From contig DLJZ01000014.1 of the NCBI GenBank assembly GCA_002478865.1, positions 113,652 to 177,651 on the forward strand: a stretch of DNA of 64,000 bases. Reading direction: 5' to 3'. Made by a program: the position numbers and the translations under genes. Positions 33,181 through 43,153 of the stretch are shown piece by piece. Position 1 is the first letter of the stretch. The number at the start of each line of letters is the position of its first letter. The stretch is from Hungatella sp. UBA7603 (GTDB taxonomy: Bacteria > Bacillota > Clostridia > Lachnospirales > Lachnospiraceae). The notes under the pieces are model-generated. The model was not told where the DNA came from. It saw only the letters and a program-made list of their open reading frames with translations, and did no database searches.

Positions 33181-33668
33181 GACGACTCATTTTATACAGC
33201 AAATATAAACCTATTATATAAAATCTTATTAAATCATTTTCAACCGTTAGTTTTTATAATACCCTTACTATTATATTTAATAAAAAAATATCATAAAATA
33301 CATCGTGAAATTAATTAGATTAAGCATAGAAATAAGAATCATCTAAAAATGTTTATTGAATGTTGTAATGCGTTTCCCTTATAATGATGGGCTGAATTCT
33401 TTTGAAAAGGATTCAGTCCATCATTTAATTATATTAAAACATGTCTCTTTATTAATCTTTTCAAATATTTATCTAATAAATATGATATGCCTAAGCTTCA
33501 TACGACCTCATGTATAAAAAGATAGAATGTTTCGTTCTTGTAGTGTTTAAAGCTAGACAATACACCCAAGACAAAAAAATGCTACCCCTTGGCAAGATTC
33601 TCCTGCTTTTGTTTTTCTCTCCCATTTAGTATAATAAAAACAGCATAAATTGAGACAAGAGGATAACC
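33181..33668. other. Intergenic region with one large hairpin
   Basis: AT-rich, no gene. A long imperfect hairpin at 33382-33425 (AATGATGG, CTGAAT and TTTTC arms with their complements) looks like a terminator or insertion-end structure. A TATAAT box at 33630 with a poor -35 (TTTTGT) probably drives the sensing operon. Confidence 0.6.
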
Positions 33669-34709
33669 ATGGATAAAAGAAAAAAAAGCCTGCTTCTGTT
33701 AGTATTAGCCGGATTGCTTGTAATCGTGTTTCTAACTGGCCTGACATCGTCCTTTTACGGATATGTTCTAAAGAAAACAGGGCTTGAGCATTCAGAAAAG
33801 AATTCCGTTTATAAATATCATTACGTCATGATCATCGATAATCTGGATTCCCAGTTCTGGAATGATGTATACGAAAGCGTGCGGGAGGAAGCTGCACTCC
33901 ACGATGCCTATGTGGAACTAAAAGGAAAAGATCAGTCCTCTGAATACACCACAGTGGATTTTATGGATATGAGTATAGCTGCTAAAGTAGATGGAATTTT
34001 ACTTGAATTTACCGGGGAAACCCGTCTGGAGGAGCGGATCAATGAAGCAACAGCCAAGGGAATCCCCGTAGTAACCATATTAAACGATGCTCCTACATCT
34101 GGAAGGAAAAGTTACGTTGGTATCAATTCCTATCAGCTTGGTCAGGAGTATGGAAACCAGATATTAAAAATACTTCCTAAGGAAACAAGAAAGATAAGAG
34201 TCTTAATGTTCCTTCATGATAATTCTTCAGACAGCAGCCAGTCCCAGATCTTCAACCAGATCAATAACCGCATGGTTACCTCAGGTGAAACCTCAAATCA
34301 CATTGAAGTGGAAGAGGTCAAGGTGCCCTCTGGACGAGCCTTTGAATCCGAGGAAATCGTCAGAAACCTATTCCAGAATGATCTCGGTCCACCGGATATT
34401 ATTATCTGCATGGATGAGGTGGACACAGAAGCAGTATATCAGGCGGTCATTGATTACAACTGTGTAGGAAGAACTCAGGTAATTGGTTATTATAAGTCAA
34501 AAGCTACACTTGACGCAGTCTTAAAGGGAACAATGGCAATGTCACTTTACATAGACACCAGACAGATGGGGAAATACAGTGTACAAGCCCTTACAGAGTC
34601 CATACGAGATGGAAGAACCAACTCATTTAACAGCGTGGACTTAGAGTTTGTGACAAAGGAAAATGCCTTGGGTTTCGTAAACAATCAGTGGAGCAGCCAT
34701 GAAAAATAA
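33669..34709 (+). CDS. Membrane-anchored sugar-binding protein (sensor partner)
   Basis: A 346-aa type I periplasmic-binding-fold protein (LacI/RbsB-like). Residues 8-30 form a hydrophobic anchor without a lipobox, so it stays tethered outside the membrane. The binding domain begins YHYVMIIDNLDSQFWNDVYESV and includes KVDGILLEF, KGIPVVTILNDAP and VGINSYQLGQEYGNQI, then DIIICMDEVDTEAVYQAV. It overlaps the downstream histidine kinase gene by 11 bases. Binding proteins encoded this way usually pass ligand signals to a YesM-type kinase rather than feeding transport. The ligand is probably a monosaccharide, judged from the transporter encoded downstream. Confidence 0.88.
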   Translation: MDKRKKSLLLLVLAGLLVIVFLTGLTSSFYGYVLKKTGLEHSEKNSVYKYHYVMIIDNLDSQFWNDVYESVREEAALHDAYVELKGKDQSSEYTTVDFMDMSIAAKVDGILLEFTGETRLEERINEATAKGIPVVTILNDAPTSGRKSYVGINSYQLGQEYGNQILKILPKETRKIRVLMFLHDNSSDSSQSQIFNQINNRMVTSGETSNHIEVEEVKVPSGRAFESEEIVRNLFQNDLGPPDIIICMDEVDTEAVYQAVIDYNCVGRTQVIGYYKSKATLDAVLKGTMAMSLYIDTRQMGKYSVQALTESIRDGRTNSFNSVDLEFVTKENALGFVNNQWSSHEK

Positions 34710-36213
34710 ATTGATATATATGTGGGAGAATCTTCCGATCACCCGAAAGTTGTTTTTAGAGATAGCCGCAACCGCGGTGGTCCTCTTTGCCAGCAATCTG
34801 TTTATCTATACCCAGATCAACCAGATGGTGGAGCGGATGAATTCCGTTTACATGAGCAATGTAAATCTAAATGAACTTTCAGACAGCTTATCCGAGGTGC
34901 AAAATTATATGTATCGCTATCTTCAGGTAAAGGATTCTGAATCCCTGACCAACTATTACCGTTCGGAACAGGACTATAGAAAGCTGTTAGAGGGACTCAA
35001 CGTTTCCGTCACAGATAATAAGATTCAGATACTGGAAAAGAATATCAGAAATATGTCAGATAGCTATTTGGCCATCACCGATGAAACCGTACAGGCAAAA
35101 CGAGGCCAGAATGTGGAGAAATACAAGGTCTCCTACGAAGCAGCCTTAAAGCAATACCGTTTCATTAACAATGATATTTCTGTTTTAAACAGCCTTCAGT
35201 TTAAGAACAATTCAGCCAGTTACCAGACCTTACAGGCAGCCCTTCAGTACTTAGAGGTCATAAGCTCCGTTATTCTTATTATCGTTATGATTATCAGTAT
35301 CACGGTAATGATGATGATCACAAAGGATATGGTAACGCCTCTTATCAACCTCGCTCATACGGCTAAGCTGGTTGGACAAGGGAATTTTAACGTTAAGGTG
35401 CCCGCAGTCCAGGCCGGAGATGAGCTTGGAATCGTAACCGGGACCTTTAACCAGATGGTGGAAAGTCTGGATGAATACGTACAGAAGATCAAGGAGAGTG
35501 CAGAAAAGGAACAGGAGATGAAAGAGCGGGAGCTATTGATGGAAAACCATTTAAAAGAAGCCCAGCTTAAATATCTCCAGTCTCAAATCAATCCTCACTT
35601 TCTTTTTAATTCCTTAAACGCTGGCGTTCAATTAGCAATGATGGAAGACGCAGAAAAAACCTCCGTATTCATGGAAAAAATGGCGGATTTTTTCCGTTAC
35701 AATGTAAAAAAGGGTTCTGAAGATGCCACCATTTCAGAAGAAATCGAGACAATAGAAAACTATATTTATATTTTAAATGTACGTTTTGCAGGTGACATTC
35801 ACTATAGCTCCTGTATAGAGGAAGGAGCGTTAAACTATTCCATTCCAAGCATGTCTTTACAGCCATTGGTCGAGAATGCGGTGACTCATGGCATAAGAAA
35901 CATCGAATGGCCAGGGAAAATCCACCTCTCCGTAAAAGACAGAGAAGACGAGATTGAGATTCGCATTGAAGACAATGGAAAAGGAATGAACGAAGAAACG
36001 TTAAAAAGAGTACAGGCCGGAAAACCATCTGGCGAAAGAAAAGAATCCACTGGAATCGGTATTTACAATGTCGTTTCCAGGTTAAGGCTATATTACAACT
36101 ATGATGACATTTTCCACATCTTGAGTGAGGGAGAAGACAAGGGCACCACCATAGTCCTTAGGATTCCCAAAAGAGGAGGGGGTTCATATGTTTCGGATAT
36201 TGGTAGCGGATGA
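34699..36213 (+). CDS. Sensor histidine kinase, YesM/LytS type
   Basis: A 504-aa membrane kinase. Spans at ~15-37 and ~187-208 bracket an extracellular helical sensor of about 150 residues. A HAMP segment (~208-262) and coiled coil follow. The His_kinase motif is SQINPHFLFNSLNAG with His300, and the ATPase domain shows LVENAVTHGI (N box), EDNGKGM and GIGIYNV. It would sense the sugar-bound anchored protein encoded upstream and phosphorylate the YesN-like regulator encoded next, with which it overlaps by 26 bases. The order binding protein, kinase, regulator, transporter is classic for carbohydrate-responsive systems in Firmicutes. Confidence 0.93.
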   Translation: MKNKLIYMWENLPITRKLFLEIAATAVVLFASNLFIYTQINQMVERMNSVYMSNVNLNELSDSLSEVQNYMYRYLQVKDSESLTNYYRSEQDYRKLLEGLNVSVTDNKIQILEKNIRNMSDSYLAITDETVQAKRGQNVEKYKVSYEAALKQYRFINNDISVLNSLQFKNNSASYQTLQAALQYLEVISSVILIIVMIISITVMMMITKDMVTPLINLAHTAKLVGQGNFNVKVPAVQAGDELGIVTGTFNQMVESLDEYVQKIKESAEKEQEMKERELLMENHLKEAQLKYLQSQINPHFLFNSLNAGVQLAMMEDAEKTSVFMEKMADFFRYNVKKGSEDATISEEIETIENYIYILNVRFAGDIHYSSCIEEGALNYSIPSMSLQPLVENAVTHGIRNIEWPGKIHLSVKDREDEIEIRIEDNGKGMNEETLKRVQAGKPSGERKESTGIGIYNVVSRLRLYYNYDDIFHILSEGEDKGTTIVLRIPKRGGGSYVSDIGSG

Positions 36214-37774
36214 CGAAGGAATCATGCTAGAAGCCATAAAAAACATCATACAGTCTAGTTTCGGAAGCGATTGTGAGATCGTTTGCGTCAAGACTGGAAG
36301 AGCGGTCATTGAGCAGGCAGGCTCCTTTCGGCCAGACATTGCTTTTGTAGATATCCAGATGCCGGGGTTAAGCGGGATACAGGCGATTAAAGAAGTGAGG
36401 AAATTCAACCCTTCTATTGTCTTTATTATTATGACAGCCTTTGATAAGTTTTCCTATGCCCAGGAAGCGGTAAATCTGGGGGTTATGGAATTTATCATGA
36501 AGCCGGTAAACAAAAAGAAAATCTTAGATACCTGCGTTAAGGCCATGCATCAAGTTGAAGAGGCAAGACAAAAGCTAAGTGATGATCTTAAAATTCGGGA
36601 AAAGCTTGAAATCGTAATTCCCATGATTGAGAGCGGCTTCATCTATAATGTGCTTCAGGAAGATTCTGATGTTTTAAAGAACGGATATGTAGAAATGCTG
36701 GATATCCAGAAGCCTTACGGATTTATGATGGCTTTGGAATTCGGAGACAGTATAGAAAGTGGAACCATGACAAACGCCATCGGGGTGGGCGTTCGTGTCA
36801 GCAAATATTATGCCATGATCCGGGAAATTGTGAAAGATTACTTTGATTGTGTCATAGGGCCTGTTATGGGAAACCGGCTAGTGTTATTTTTATCCTTTGA
36901 TGAAGAAAAGATGCGCTATGAAGAGCGAGTGGAGATCATCACCAGAACCAGGAACATGATTCATAAACTGGAAAACAGCGCAGATATCAAATGCAGAGGC
37001 GGAATTGGTTCCGTTAAGTCTTTAGCAGGAATTCGGGATTCCTATAAGGAAGCCTTAAAGTCCTTGAGAGAAAACGACAGCCATGTCATCCACATAACTG
37101 ATATTCCGGCGGTGGCAGATTATGACGGAGAGTACCCCCTGGAGCTGGAACATATGTATCTGCAGCGAGGGGCAAAGGGGGACAGAGAAGGGGCTCTATC
37201 CTGTGCCAATGAGTTTTTTGACTGGATGTTGGTACATAACAACAACCACCGATCCAACATAGAGGTTAAAATCTTAGAGCTTATTATGAGGCTTGAAAAA
37301 ATGGCTTTTGAAGGTGGTAATCTCAGGTACGGCTTCCGTTACCGGGAAAACTACTTAAGTGAATTAAGAGAAGCGTCCGATACGGAAAATCTACGGCTCT
37401 GGTTTCAGGCAAAGACGAGAGAAATCTGTGACAGCATCAGTACTTCCAGAGAGAGAGAATACGAAAATTTAGTTTCCAGAGTGAAGGCATACATCAATGA
37501 GAATTACGCTAAAAATATTTCCCTAGATGATGTATCCAGAATGGTTGATATCAGTCCTTATTATTTCAGTAAATTATTCAAACAGGAGGTGGGAGAGAAT
37601 TTCATAGAATACGTAACAGGAGTTAGGATGAAGCATGCGAGACATCTTTTGGAGGATCCCAAGTACAGCATCAAGGAGGTGTGTGTAATGTCCGGCTATG
37701 GCGACCCGAATTATTTCAGCCGTATTTTTAAGAAATACGAAGGGATGACGCCAAGTGAATACAGGGAGAGGTAA
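36188..37774 (+). CDS. Response regulator, YesN type (REC + AraC HTH)
   Basis: A 528-aa cytoplasmic regulator. The receiver domain spans 1-120, with the phosphorylated Asp55 in FVDIQMPG, the acidic pair in VADDEG and Lys in IMKPVNKK. A central ~300-residue region carries a diverged YesN-type middle domain. The C-terminus (~425-528) has two AraC helix-turn-helix units (NISLDDVSRMVDISPYYFSKLF and SIKEVCVMSGYGDPNYFSRIF, ending YEGMTPSEYR). It is expected to activate the downstream sugar-uptake genes. The ATG follows GAGGAGGGGG inside the kinase gene, so their translation is coupled. Confidence 0.93.
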   Translation: MFRILVADDEGIMLEAIKNIIQSSFGSDCEIVCVKTGRAVIEQAGSFRPDIAFVDIQMPGLSGIQAIKEVRKFNPSIVFIIMTAFDKFSYAQEAVNLGVMEFIMKPVNKKKILDTCVKAMHQVEEARQKLSDDLKIREKLEIVIPMIESGFIYNVLQEDSDVLKNGYVEMLDIQKPYGFMMALEFGDSIESGTMTNAIGVGVRVSKYYAMIREIVKDYFDCVIGPVMGNRLVLFLSFDEEKMRYEERVEIITRTRNMIHKLENSADIKCRGGIGSVKSLAGIRDSYKEALKSLRENDSHVIHITDIPAVADYDGEYPLELEHMYLQRGAKGDREGALSCANEFFDWMLVHNNNHRSNIEVKILELIMRLEKMAFEGGNLRYGFRYRENYLSELREASDTENLRLWFQAKTREICDSISTSREREYENLVSRVKAYINENYAKNISLDDVSRMVDISPYYFSKLFKQEVGENFIEYVTGVRMKHARHLLEDPKYSIKEVCVMSGYGDPNYFSRIFKKYEGMTPSEYRER

Positions 37775-37779
37775 AGGTT

Positions 37780-38829
37780 ATGAAAATGTGGAGAGGGAAA
37801 TGGTTACTGATGGTGATACTCTGCTGCGTTTTTATGGTTGGCTGCAGAGAGGCGGTTGCGCAGGTAGACAAAGAAGCAGGGAAGGAAGAAGGAGATAAGC
37901 CCTTGCAAATTGGTCTTAGCATAGATTCCTTCGTAATCGAACGGTGGATTCGGGACCGGGATGTGTTTGTTTCAACAGCAAAAGAACTAGGGGCGGAAGT
38001 AAATGTTCAGAATGCAAATGGGGATGTAAATGAACAGATTGAACAGATCAAATATTTTATCAAAAAAAAGATGGATGTTATCGTTGTTGTAGCAGGGGAT
38101 AGCGAGGCTTTATCTGATGTGCTAAAAAAGGCAAAAGAGGCAGGAATTAAGACCGTTAGCTATGACCGCCTGATAAAAAATGCAGGTGCGGACATCTACA
38201 TATCCTTTGATAATGAAGAAGTGGGACGGCTGATGGCAAAAAGCCTGAATCAAAAAATACCTGAGGGAGGAAAGGTATTTATGATACAGGGGCCTCAGAC
38301 AGACAATAACGTGCGCTTAATCCGCAATGGGTTTGATCTTGAAATTAACAAAAACTTAGAAGTTGTCTATGAAAACAATTGTGATGGCTGGATCGCAGAA
38401 AATGCCTATAACTATGCAAAAGAAGCCTTGGAGGAACATCCGGACGTGAAGGGGATCATGTGCGGGAATGACGACTTAGCCACTCAGGTATTTCGAGCCC
38501 TTTCGGAAGACCGACTGGCAGGCAAAGTGTATTTGGTAGGTCAGGATGGGGATTTGATGGCATGTCAGCGGATCATGGAAGGGACACAGACAATGACCGC
38601 TTTTAAGTATGTAGAAGAGGAAGCCAGACTGGGGGCGGAATATGCCGTAAAACTTGGAAGAGGGGAACCCCTTGAGGGAGTGAAAAAGACCATATATGAC
38701 GGCACCTACGAGGTCCCTTATCTGGAACTCAGTCCAGTAGCTGTGAACAAAGAAAATATGGACTCTGTCATCATCAAAGGCGGGTTTCATTCCAAGGAAG
38801 ATGTATACTTAAACGTAAAACAGCAATAG
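37780..38829 (+). CDS. XylF/ChvE-like sugar-binding lipoprotein (first copy)
   Basis: A 349-aa lipoprotein: signal peptide with lipobox VGC at about residue 22, then a type I periplasmic-binding fold of the xylose/multiple-sugar group (IEQIKYFIKKKMDVIVVVAGD, KTVSYDRLIKNAGADIYISFDNEEVG, MCGNDDLATQVFRAL, VGQDGDLMACQRIMEGTQTMTAFKY). It starts six bases after the regulator and ends with a terminator, so it belongs to the sensing operon rather than the transport operon. It may be a second sensor ligand carrier or a spare feeder for the transporter. It is shorter and diverged from the ChvE-like protein encoded next. Confidence 0.88.
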   Translation: MKMWRGKWLLMVILCCVFMVGCREAVAQVDKEAGKEEGDKPLQIGLSIDSFVIERWIRDRDVFVSTAKELGAEVNVQNANGDVNEQIEQIKYFIKKKMDVIVVVAGDSEALSDVLKKAKEAGIKTVSYDRLIKNAGADIYISFDNEEVGRLMAKSLNQKIPEGGKVFMIQGPQTDNNVRLIRNGFDLEINKNLEVVYENNCDGWIAENAYNYAKEALEEHPDVKGIMCGNDDLATQVFRALSEDRLAGKVYLVGQDGDLMACQRIMEGTQTMTAFKYVEEEARLGAEYAVKLGRGEPLEGVKKTIYDGTYEVPYLELSPVAVNKENMDSVIIKGGFHSKEDVYLNVKQQ

Positions 38830-38845
38830 CATTTTTTAGAAGCAA

Positions 38846-38874
38846 AAAAGTCCTGGGGTATCAGGGCTTTTTTT
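38846..38874 (+). terminator. Rho-independent terminator
   Basis: AAAAGTCCTG pairs with CAGGGCTTTT, followed by TTT. It separates the sensing operon from the transport operon. Confidence 0.85.
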
Positions 38875-38972
38875 ATGTGGATGAATGAGTGCTAATGGTT
38901 CACAAACATATCCAGATTGGTTGGTGATAAGATGGGATTACAAATAAAGTATTGGAGGAGGAACCAAAAACC

Positions 38973-40136
38973 ATGAAAAGAAAATTTTTAGCGGTTGCAA
39001 TGACTCTTGCACTGGCTGCATCAGCATTAGCAGGTTGTGGAAGCAAAACAAGTTCTGTTTCAGAGAGCAAAGAGACTCAGGCTACAACGGTGGCAGCAGC
39101 AGAGACCACAAAAGCTCCAGAGAGCAAAGCAGCAGATTCAAAGGCTGATAAAGGCGAAGGTGTTTTAATTGGTGTTGCTATGCCAACCAAAGACTTACAG
39201 CGGTGGAATCAAGATGGAACCAACATGAAAAAGGAACTGGAAACTGCCGGTTATAAAGTTGACCTTCAGTTTGCCAGCAATGATGTGCAGACTCAGGTTT
39301 CCCAGATTGAAAACATGATCTCCAACGGCTGCCAGCTCTTAGTTGTTGCATCCATCGATGGAAGTTCATTAGGAGAGCCGTTGGCTCAGGCTAAGTCAAT
39401 GGGAATTCCAGTTATCGCTTATGATCGTCTGATCATGAACTCCGATGCTGTATCCTATTATGCAACTTTTGATAACTATAAAGTAGGCCAGAAACAGGGT
39501 GAATATCTGGTAGAGGCATTAGGCCTTGAAAAAGCTACCGATCCAAAGAACATTGAGTTATTCACTGGTGACCCAGCAGATAACAACTGTAAGTTCTTCT
39601 TTGGAGGAGCTATGGATGTCCTTAAAAAATACGTAGACAATGGCAAGCTGGTTGTTAAATCTGGTCAGACCGCATTTGAGCAGGTTGCTACCGCTAACTG
39701 GGATTCTGAAAAAGCTCAGAACCGTATGGATACCATTATTGCAGGTAATTACTCTGACGGAACCGTTCTTGATGCCGTTCTTTGCTCCAATGACTCCACC
39801 GCTCTTGGTGTAGAAAATGCACTTGCATCTTCCTATACCGGCAAGTATCCAATCATCACTGGACAGGATTGTGACATTGCAAATGTTAAGAACATGGTAC
39901 AGGGAAAACAGGCAATGAGCGTATTTAAAGATACCCGTACTCTGGCTACCCAGGTTGTTAAAATGGTAGATTCCATCATTAAGGGTGGAGAAGCTGAAAT
40001 TAACGATACCAAGACTTACGACAATGGTACTGGAATTATCCCAACCTATCTTTGTGATCCAGTGGTTGTAACCGTGGATAACTATAAAGATATGATTATT
40101 AAATCAGGATATTACACAGAAGATCAGCTGAAATAA
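38973..40136 (+). CDS. chvE: ChvE-like multiple-sugar-binding lipoprotein
   Basis: A 387-aa lipoprotein: signal peptide with lipobox LAGC (cysteine at residue 21), then a Ser/Thr/Ala-rich linker to ~residue 65. The binding fold closely follows ChvE/XylF: LIGVAMPTKDLQRWNQDG, DLQFASNDVQTQVSQIENMI, VIAYDRLIMNSDAVSYYATFDN, IELFTGDPADNNCKFFF, ITGQDCDI and AINDTKTY-type end motifs. ChvE binds several aldoses (galactose, glucose, arabinose, xylose); the specificity here is inferred only. The ATG follows GGAGGAGGAA. It is the first gene of the transport operon and is separated from the ATPase gene by a hairpin that probably keeps its mRNA level high. Confidence 0.9.
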   Translation: MKRKFLAVAMTLALAASALAGCGSKTSSVSESKETQATTVAAAETTKAPESKAADSKADKGEGVLIGVAMPTKDLQRWNQDGTNMKKELETAGYKVDLQFASNDVQTQVSQIENMISNGCQLLVVASIDGSSLGEPLAQAKSMGIPVIAYDRLIMNSDAVSYYATFDNYKVGQKQGEYLVEALGLEKATDPKNIELFTGDPADNNCKFFFGGAMDVLKKYVDNGKLVVKSGQTAFEQVATANWDSEKAQNRMDTIIAGNYSDGTVLDAVLCSNDSTALGVENALASSYTGKYPIITGQDCDIANVKNMVQGKQAMSVFKDTRTLATQVVKMVDSIIKGGEAEINDTKTYDNGTGIIPTYLCDPVVVTVDNYKDMIIKSGYYTEDQLK

Positions 40137-40150
40137 TAACATAATTTCCT

Positions 40151-40187
40151 TAAGGGGCGGCTTCTGCCATGCGGGAGGCGCCCCCTA
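40151..40187 (+). other. Intra-operon hairpin between binding protein and ATPase genes
   Basis: AAGGGGCG pairs with CGCCCCCT around a ~20-base loop, followed by AAAAATAG rather than T residues. Such hairpins commonly protect the 3' end of the binding-protein message or attenuate downstream expression. Confidence 0.6.
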
Positions 40188-40213
40188 AAAATAGTGGAAA
40201 GGGAGGGGTAATC

Positions 40214-41803
40214 TTGGCGAAAATACTGTTGGAAATGAAAAATATCACAAAGACATTTCCGGGCGTTAAGGTGCTAAGCGATGTAAACCTCCAGGTGGAG
40301 GAAGGCGAAATTCACGCCCTGGTAGGCGAAAATGGAGCAGGAAAATCAACTCTTATGAATGTGTTGAGTGGGATCTATCCATATGGATCTTATGAGGGAG
40401 ACATCATTTATGACGGGCAGATTTGTGAATTTCATTACATCAATGACAGCGAAAATAAAGGAATCGTCATCATTCATCAGGAACTTGCAATGGTTCCATA
40501 CATGACGATAGCCGAAAACATGTATCTGGGAAATGAAAAAGGAAAAAAATATGCCATCGACTGGAATGAAACATATGGAGAGGCAGACAGATACTTAAAA
40601 ACTGTGGGTCTTACAGAATCCTCCCATACATTAATCAAGGATATCAGCGTAGGAAAACAGCAGTTAGTGGAAATTGCAAAAGCACTGGCAAAGCGGGCAA
40701 AGCTTTTAATTTTAGATGAGCCCACAGCATCATTAAACGAAGACGATTCAAAAGCTCTGTTAGAGCTTTTATTAAAGTTTAAAAAAGAAGGAATGACCTC
40801 TATCATCATCTCCCATAAGCTAAACGAAATTGCGTATGTGGCAGATAAGATAACCATTCTAAGAGATGGTCAGACCATAGAGACATTGGATCGAAACGTG
40901 GATACCATTTCAGAAGACCGTATCATCAAGGGAATGGTAGGCCGTGAGTTAGTGGACCGATTCCCGAAACGACATGATGTAAAAATTGGTGAGATGGCCA
41001 TGGAGGTAGAAAACTGGAATGCTTACCACCCATTGTATTCTGACCATAAAGTAGTAAGTGACGTATCCTTTCATGTAAAAAAAGGTGAAGTTCTTGGAAT
41101 CTGCGGTTTGATGGGAGCAGGTAGAACAGAGCTTGCTATGAGTATCTTTGGCAAAAGCTATGGCACTAATATTTCAGGTAAAGTTCGCATTCAAGGGCAA
41201 GAGGTGAACTTGAACTCAGTTAAGGAAGCAATTGCTCATAAGCTTGCCTATGTGACGGAAGACCGGAAAGGCAATGGGCTTATTCTAGGAAATCCCATTA
41301 AAATCAATACCACACTGGCTAATCTTAAGGCAATTAGTCACCGGACCATCATAGACAAAGACAAAGAGTTTGGTGTAGCCCAGGAATACCGGGATAAATT
41401 AAAAACAAAATGTTCGTCCGTAGAACAAAACGTAGGAAATTTAAGCGGAGGCAACCAGCAAAAGGTGCTTCTTTCCAAATGGATGTTTGCAGAGCCGGAT
41501 ATTCTCATTTTAGATGAACCTACCAGAGGAATTGACGTAGGCGCAAAATATGAGATTTACTGCATCATCAACCGCCTTGCGGCAGAAGGAAAATCAGTGA
41601 TCATGATCTCCTCCGAGCTTCCCGAGGTCCTTGGAATGTCTGACCGCATTTATATTATGAATGAAGGCAAGATGGTAGGAGAAATCAGTGCAGAAGAGGC
41701 GACTCAGGAAAAGATTATGGCCTGTATTTTAAAATCAGATCAGTATTCTGAGGGGATATTAGGAACCCCTAAGGAACGGGCTAAGCAGCAGGAGGGAGAG
41801 TAA
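40214..41803 (+). CDS. gguA: Sugar ABC transporter ATPase (GguA/XylG-like)
   Basis: A 529-aa protein with two fused ABC ATPase domains, the layout of the CUT2 family. In the N-half, Walker A is GENGAGKST, the signature is [16 protein letters not shown] and Walker B is [11 protein letters not shown]. In the C-half there is a degenerate Walker A (GLMGAGRTE), signature [14 protein letters not shown] and [19 protein letters not shown]. It powers uptake of the sugar delivered by the ChvE-like protein through the permease encoded next. I start it at TTG ([15 protein letters not shown]) because GGGAGGGG lies nine bases upstream. The earlier ATG adds 15 residues that overlap the hairpin. Confidence 0.92.
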   Translation: MAKILLEMKNITKTFPGVKVLSDVNLQVEEGEIHALVGENGAGKSTLMNVLSGIYPYGSYEGDIIYDGQICEFHYINDSENKGIVIIHQELAMVPYMTIAENMYLGNEKGKKYAIDWNETYGEADRYLKTVGLTESSHTLIKDISVGKQQLVEIAKALAKRAKLLILDEPTASLNEDDSKALLELLLKFKKEGMTSIIISHKLNEIAYVADKITILRDGQTIETLDRNVDTISEDRIIKGMVGRELVDRFPKRHDVKIGEMAMEVENWNAYHPLYSDHKVVSDVSFHVKKGEVLGICGLMGAGRTELAMSIFGKSYGTNISGKVRIQGQEVNLNSVKEAIAHKLAYVTEDRKGNGLILGNPIKINTTLANLKAISHRTIIDKDKEFGVAQEYRDKLKTKCSSVEQNVGNLSGGNQQKVLLSKWMFAEPDILILDEPTRGIDVGAKYEIYCIINRLAAEGKSVIMISSELPEVLGMSDRIYIMNEGKMVGEISAEEATQEKIMACILKSDQYSEGILGTPKERAKQQEGE

Positions 41804-41806
41804 GCA

Positions 41807-42982
41807 ATGAAGAATAAATTTAAATTCTCTGAGGGATTAAAAAAATACACCATGGTAATTGTTCTTGCATTTGTGGTCATTCTTTTTACAGTCAACACAG
41901 GCGGAAAGATGCTTCTACCTCAGAATGTAAATAACTTAATTGCACAGAATGCCTATGTATTTATTCTTGCAACCGGTATGTTGTTTTGTATCTTAACCGG
42001 TGGCAATATCGATTTATCCGTAGGCTCTTTGGTTTGCTTTATTGGAGCAATCGGGGGAACCATGATGATTACCTTTGGTATCAACCCCTACCTGTCATTG
42101 CTTGCAATGGCTATCATTGGAGTTTTAGCTGGTGCATGGCAGGGCTTTTGGATTGCTTATGTAAGGATTCCTCCTTTTATCGTAACCCTTGCCGGAATGC
42201 TTATGTTTCGGGGATTATCCAATGTGGTATTACAAGGAATGACATTGTCTCCAATCCCGAATCCATTTTTATCCCTGTTTAATTCCTATATCCCGGATAT
42301 CTTTGGTATGGAAGGCTTTAACTTAACCTGCTTTTTAATCGGAATCATAGCTTGCCTTGGCTTTTTTGTTCTGGTGCTCTTAGGCCGTAGAAGAAGGCAG
42401 CAAAAAGGCTACCATGTTGATCCATTGTTTGGAACTATTATAAAACTGTCACTGATTAGTATTGTAATCCTTGCCTTTATGTATAAGCTGGCAATGTATA
42501 AGGGCATTCCAAACGCTCTGATCTGGGTAACGGTTATTATTGGAATCTATAGCTACATAACATCAAAAACAACCACTGGTCGCTATTTCTATGCAGTGGG
42601 AGGAAATGAAAAAGCCACAAGACTATCGGGAATTGATACCAATAAAGTATATTTCCTTGCTTATTTAAATATGGGTTTCTTAGCAGCCGTGGCTGGTATG
42701 ATAACCGTAGCCCGTCTTAATTCGGCAAATCCCACAGCCGGTAATAACTATGAGATGGACGCCATTGGCGCCTGCTTCATTGGTGGAGCCTCTGCATACG
42801 GTGGAACAGGAACGGTTCCAGGCGTTATCGTAGGTGCTACTCTGATGGGTGTTTTAAACCTTGGTATGAGTATCATGGGCGTAGATCAAAATCTCCAGAA
42901 AGTAGTAAAAGGTGCGGTTTTAATGGCAGCCGTAATCTTCGACGTAGTGAGTAAGAGAAAATCATTTATTGCAAAACAGTAA
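41807..42982 (+). CDS. gguB: Sugar ABC transporter permease (GguB/XylH-like)
   Basis: A 391-aa permease with about 10 membrane spans of the CUT2/BPD_transp_2 family. Marker segments are LTGGNIDLSVGS, AYVRIPPFIVTLAGMLMFRGL, and YAVGGNEKATRLSGIDTNKV, with the cytoplasmic coupling region and final IGGASAYGGTGTVPGVIVGA. A charged insertion around residue 195 (GRRRRQQKGYHVDP) is typical of the GguB/multiple-sugar type. It starts three bases after the ATPase stop, so the two are tightly coupled. It forms the membrane channel of the uptake system. Confidence 0.92.
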   Translation: MKNKFKFSEGLKKYTMVIVLAFVVILFTVNTGGKMLLPQNVNNLIAQNAYVFILATGMLFCILTGGNIDLSVGSLVCFIGAIGGTMMITFGINPYLSLLAMAIIGVLAGAWQGFWIAYVRIPPFIVTLAGMLMFRGLSNVVLQGMTLSPIPNPFLSLFNSYIPDIFGMEGFNLTCFLIGIIACLGFFVLVLLGRRRRQQKGYHVDPLFGTIIKLSLISIVILAFMYKLAMYKGIPNALIWVTVIIGIYSYITSKTTTGRYFYAVGGNEKATRLSGIDTNKVYFLAYLNMGFLAAVAGMITVARLNSANPTAGNNYEMDAIGACFIGGASAYGGTGTVPGVIVGATLMGVLNLGMSIMGVDQNLQKVVKGAVLMAAVIFDVVSKRKSFIAKQ

Positions 42983-43083
42983 GCCCTTTTATAGAAGCGG
43001 TAAAAATTCATTCTGCATAAAAAATTAGTTTTGGAATAATATGTAATATTTAAGACTGATTTAAGTAGTCTGTGGTAAAGTTT

Positions 43084-43117
43084 AGGGCACTACTAAAATA
43101 TTCCGGTGGTGCCCTTT
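43084..43117 (+). terminator. Terminator-like hairpin after the transport operon
   Basis: AGGGCACTAC pairs with GGTGGTGCCCT (one wobble), followed by TT. It could also be in the leader of the next gene. Confidence 0.65.
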
Positions 43118-43153
43118 GACCATCCGGATCATAGAATGCAGGAGGAATTTGAC

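Noticed and set aside
37780..38829. Frameshifted duplicate of the ChvE-like gene
   Set aside because: The frame is intact, has its own lipobox signal peptide and a terminator, and differs throughout from the second copy, so it is a separate paralogue.
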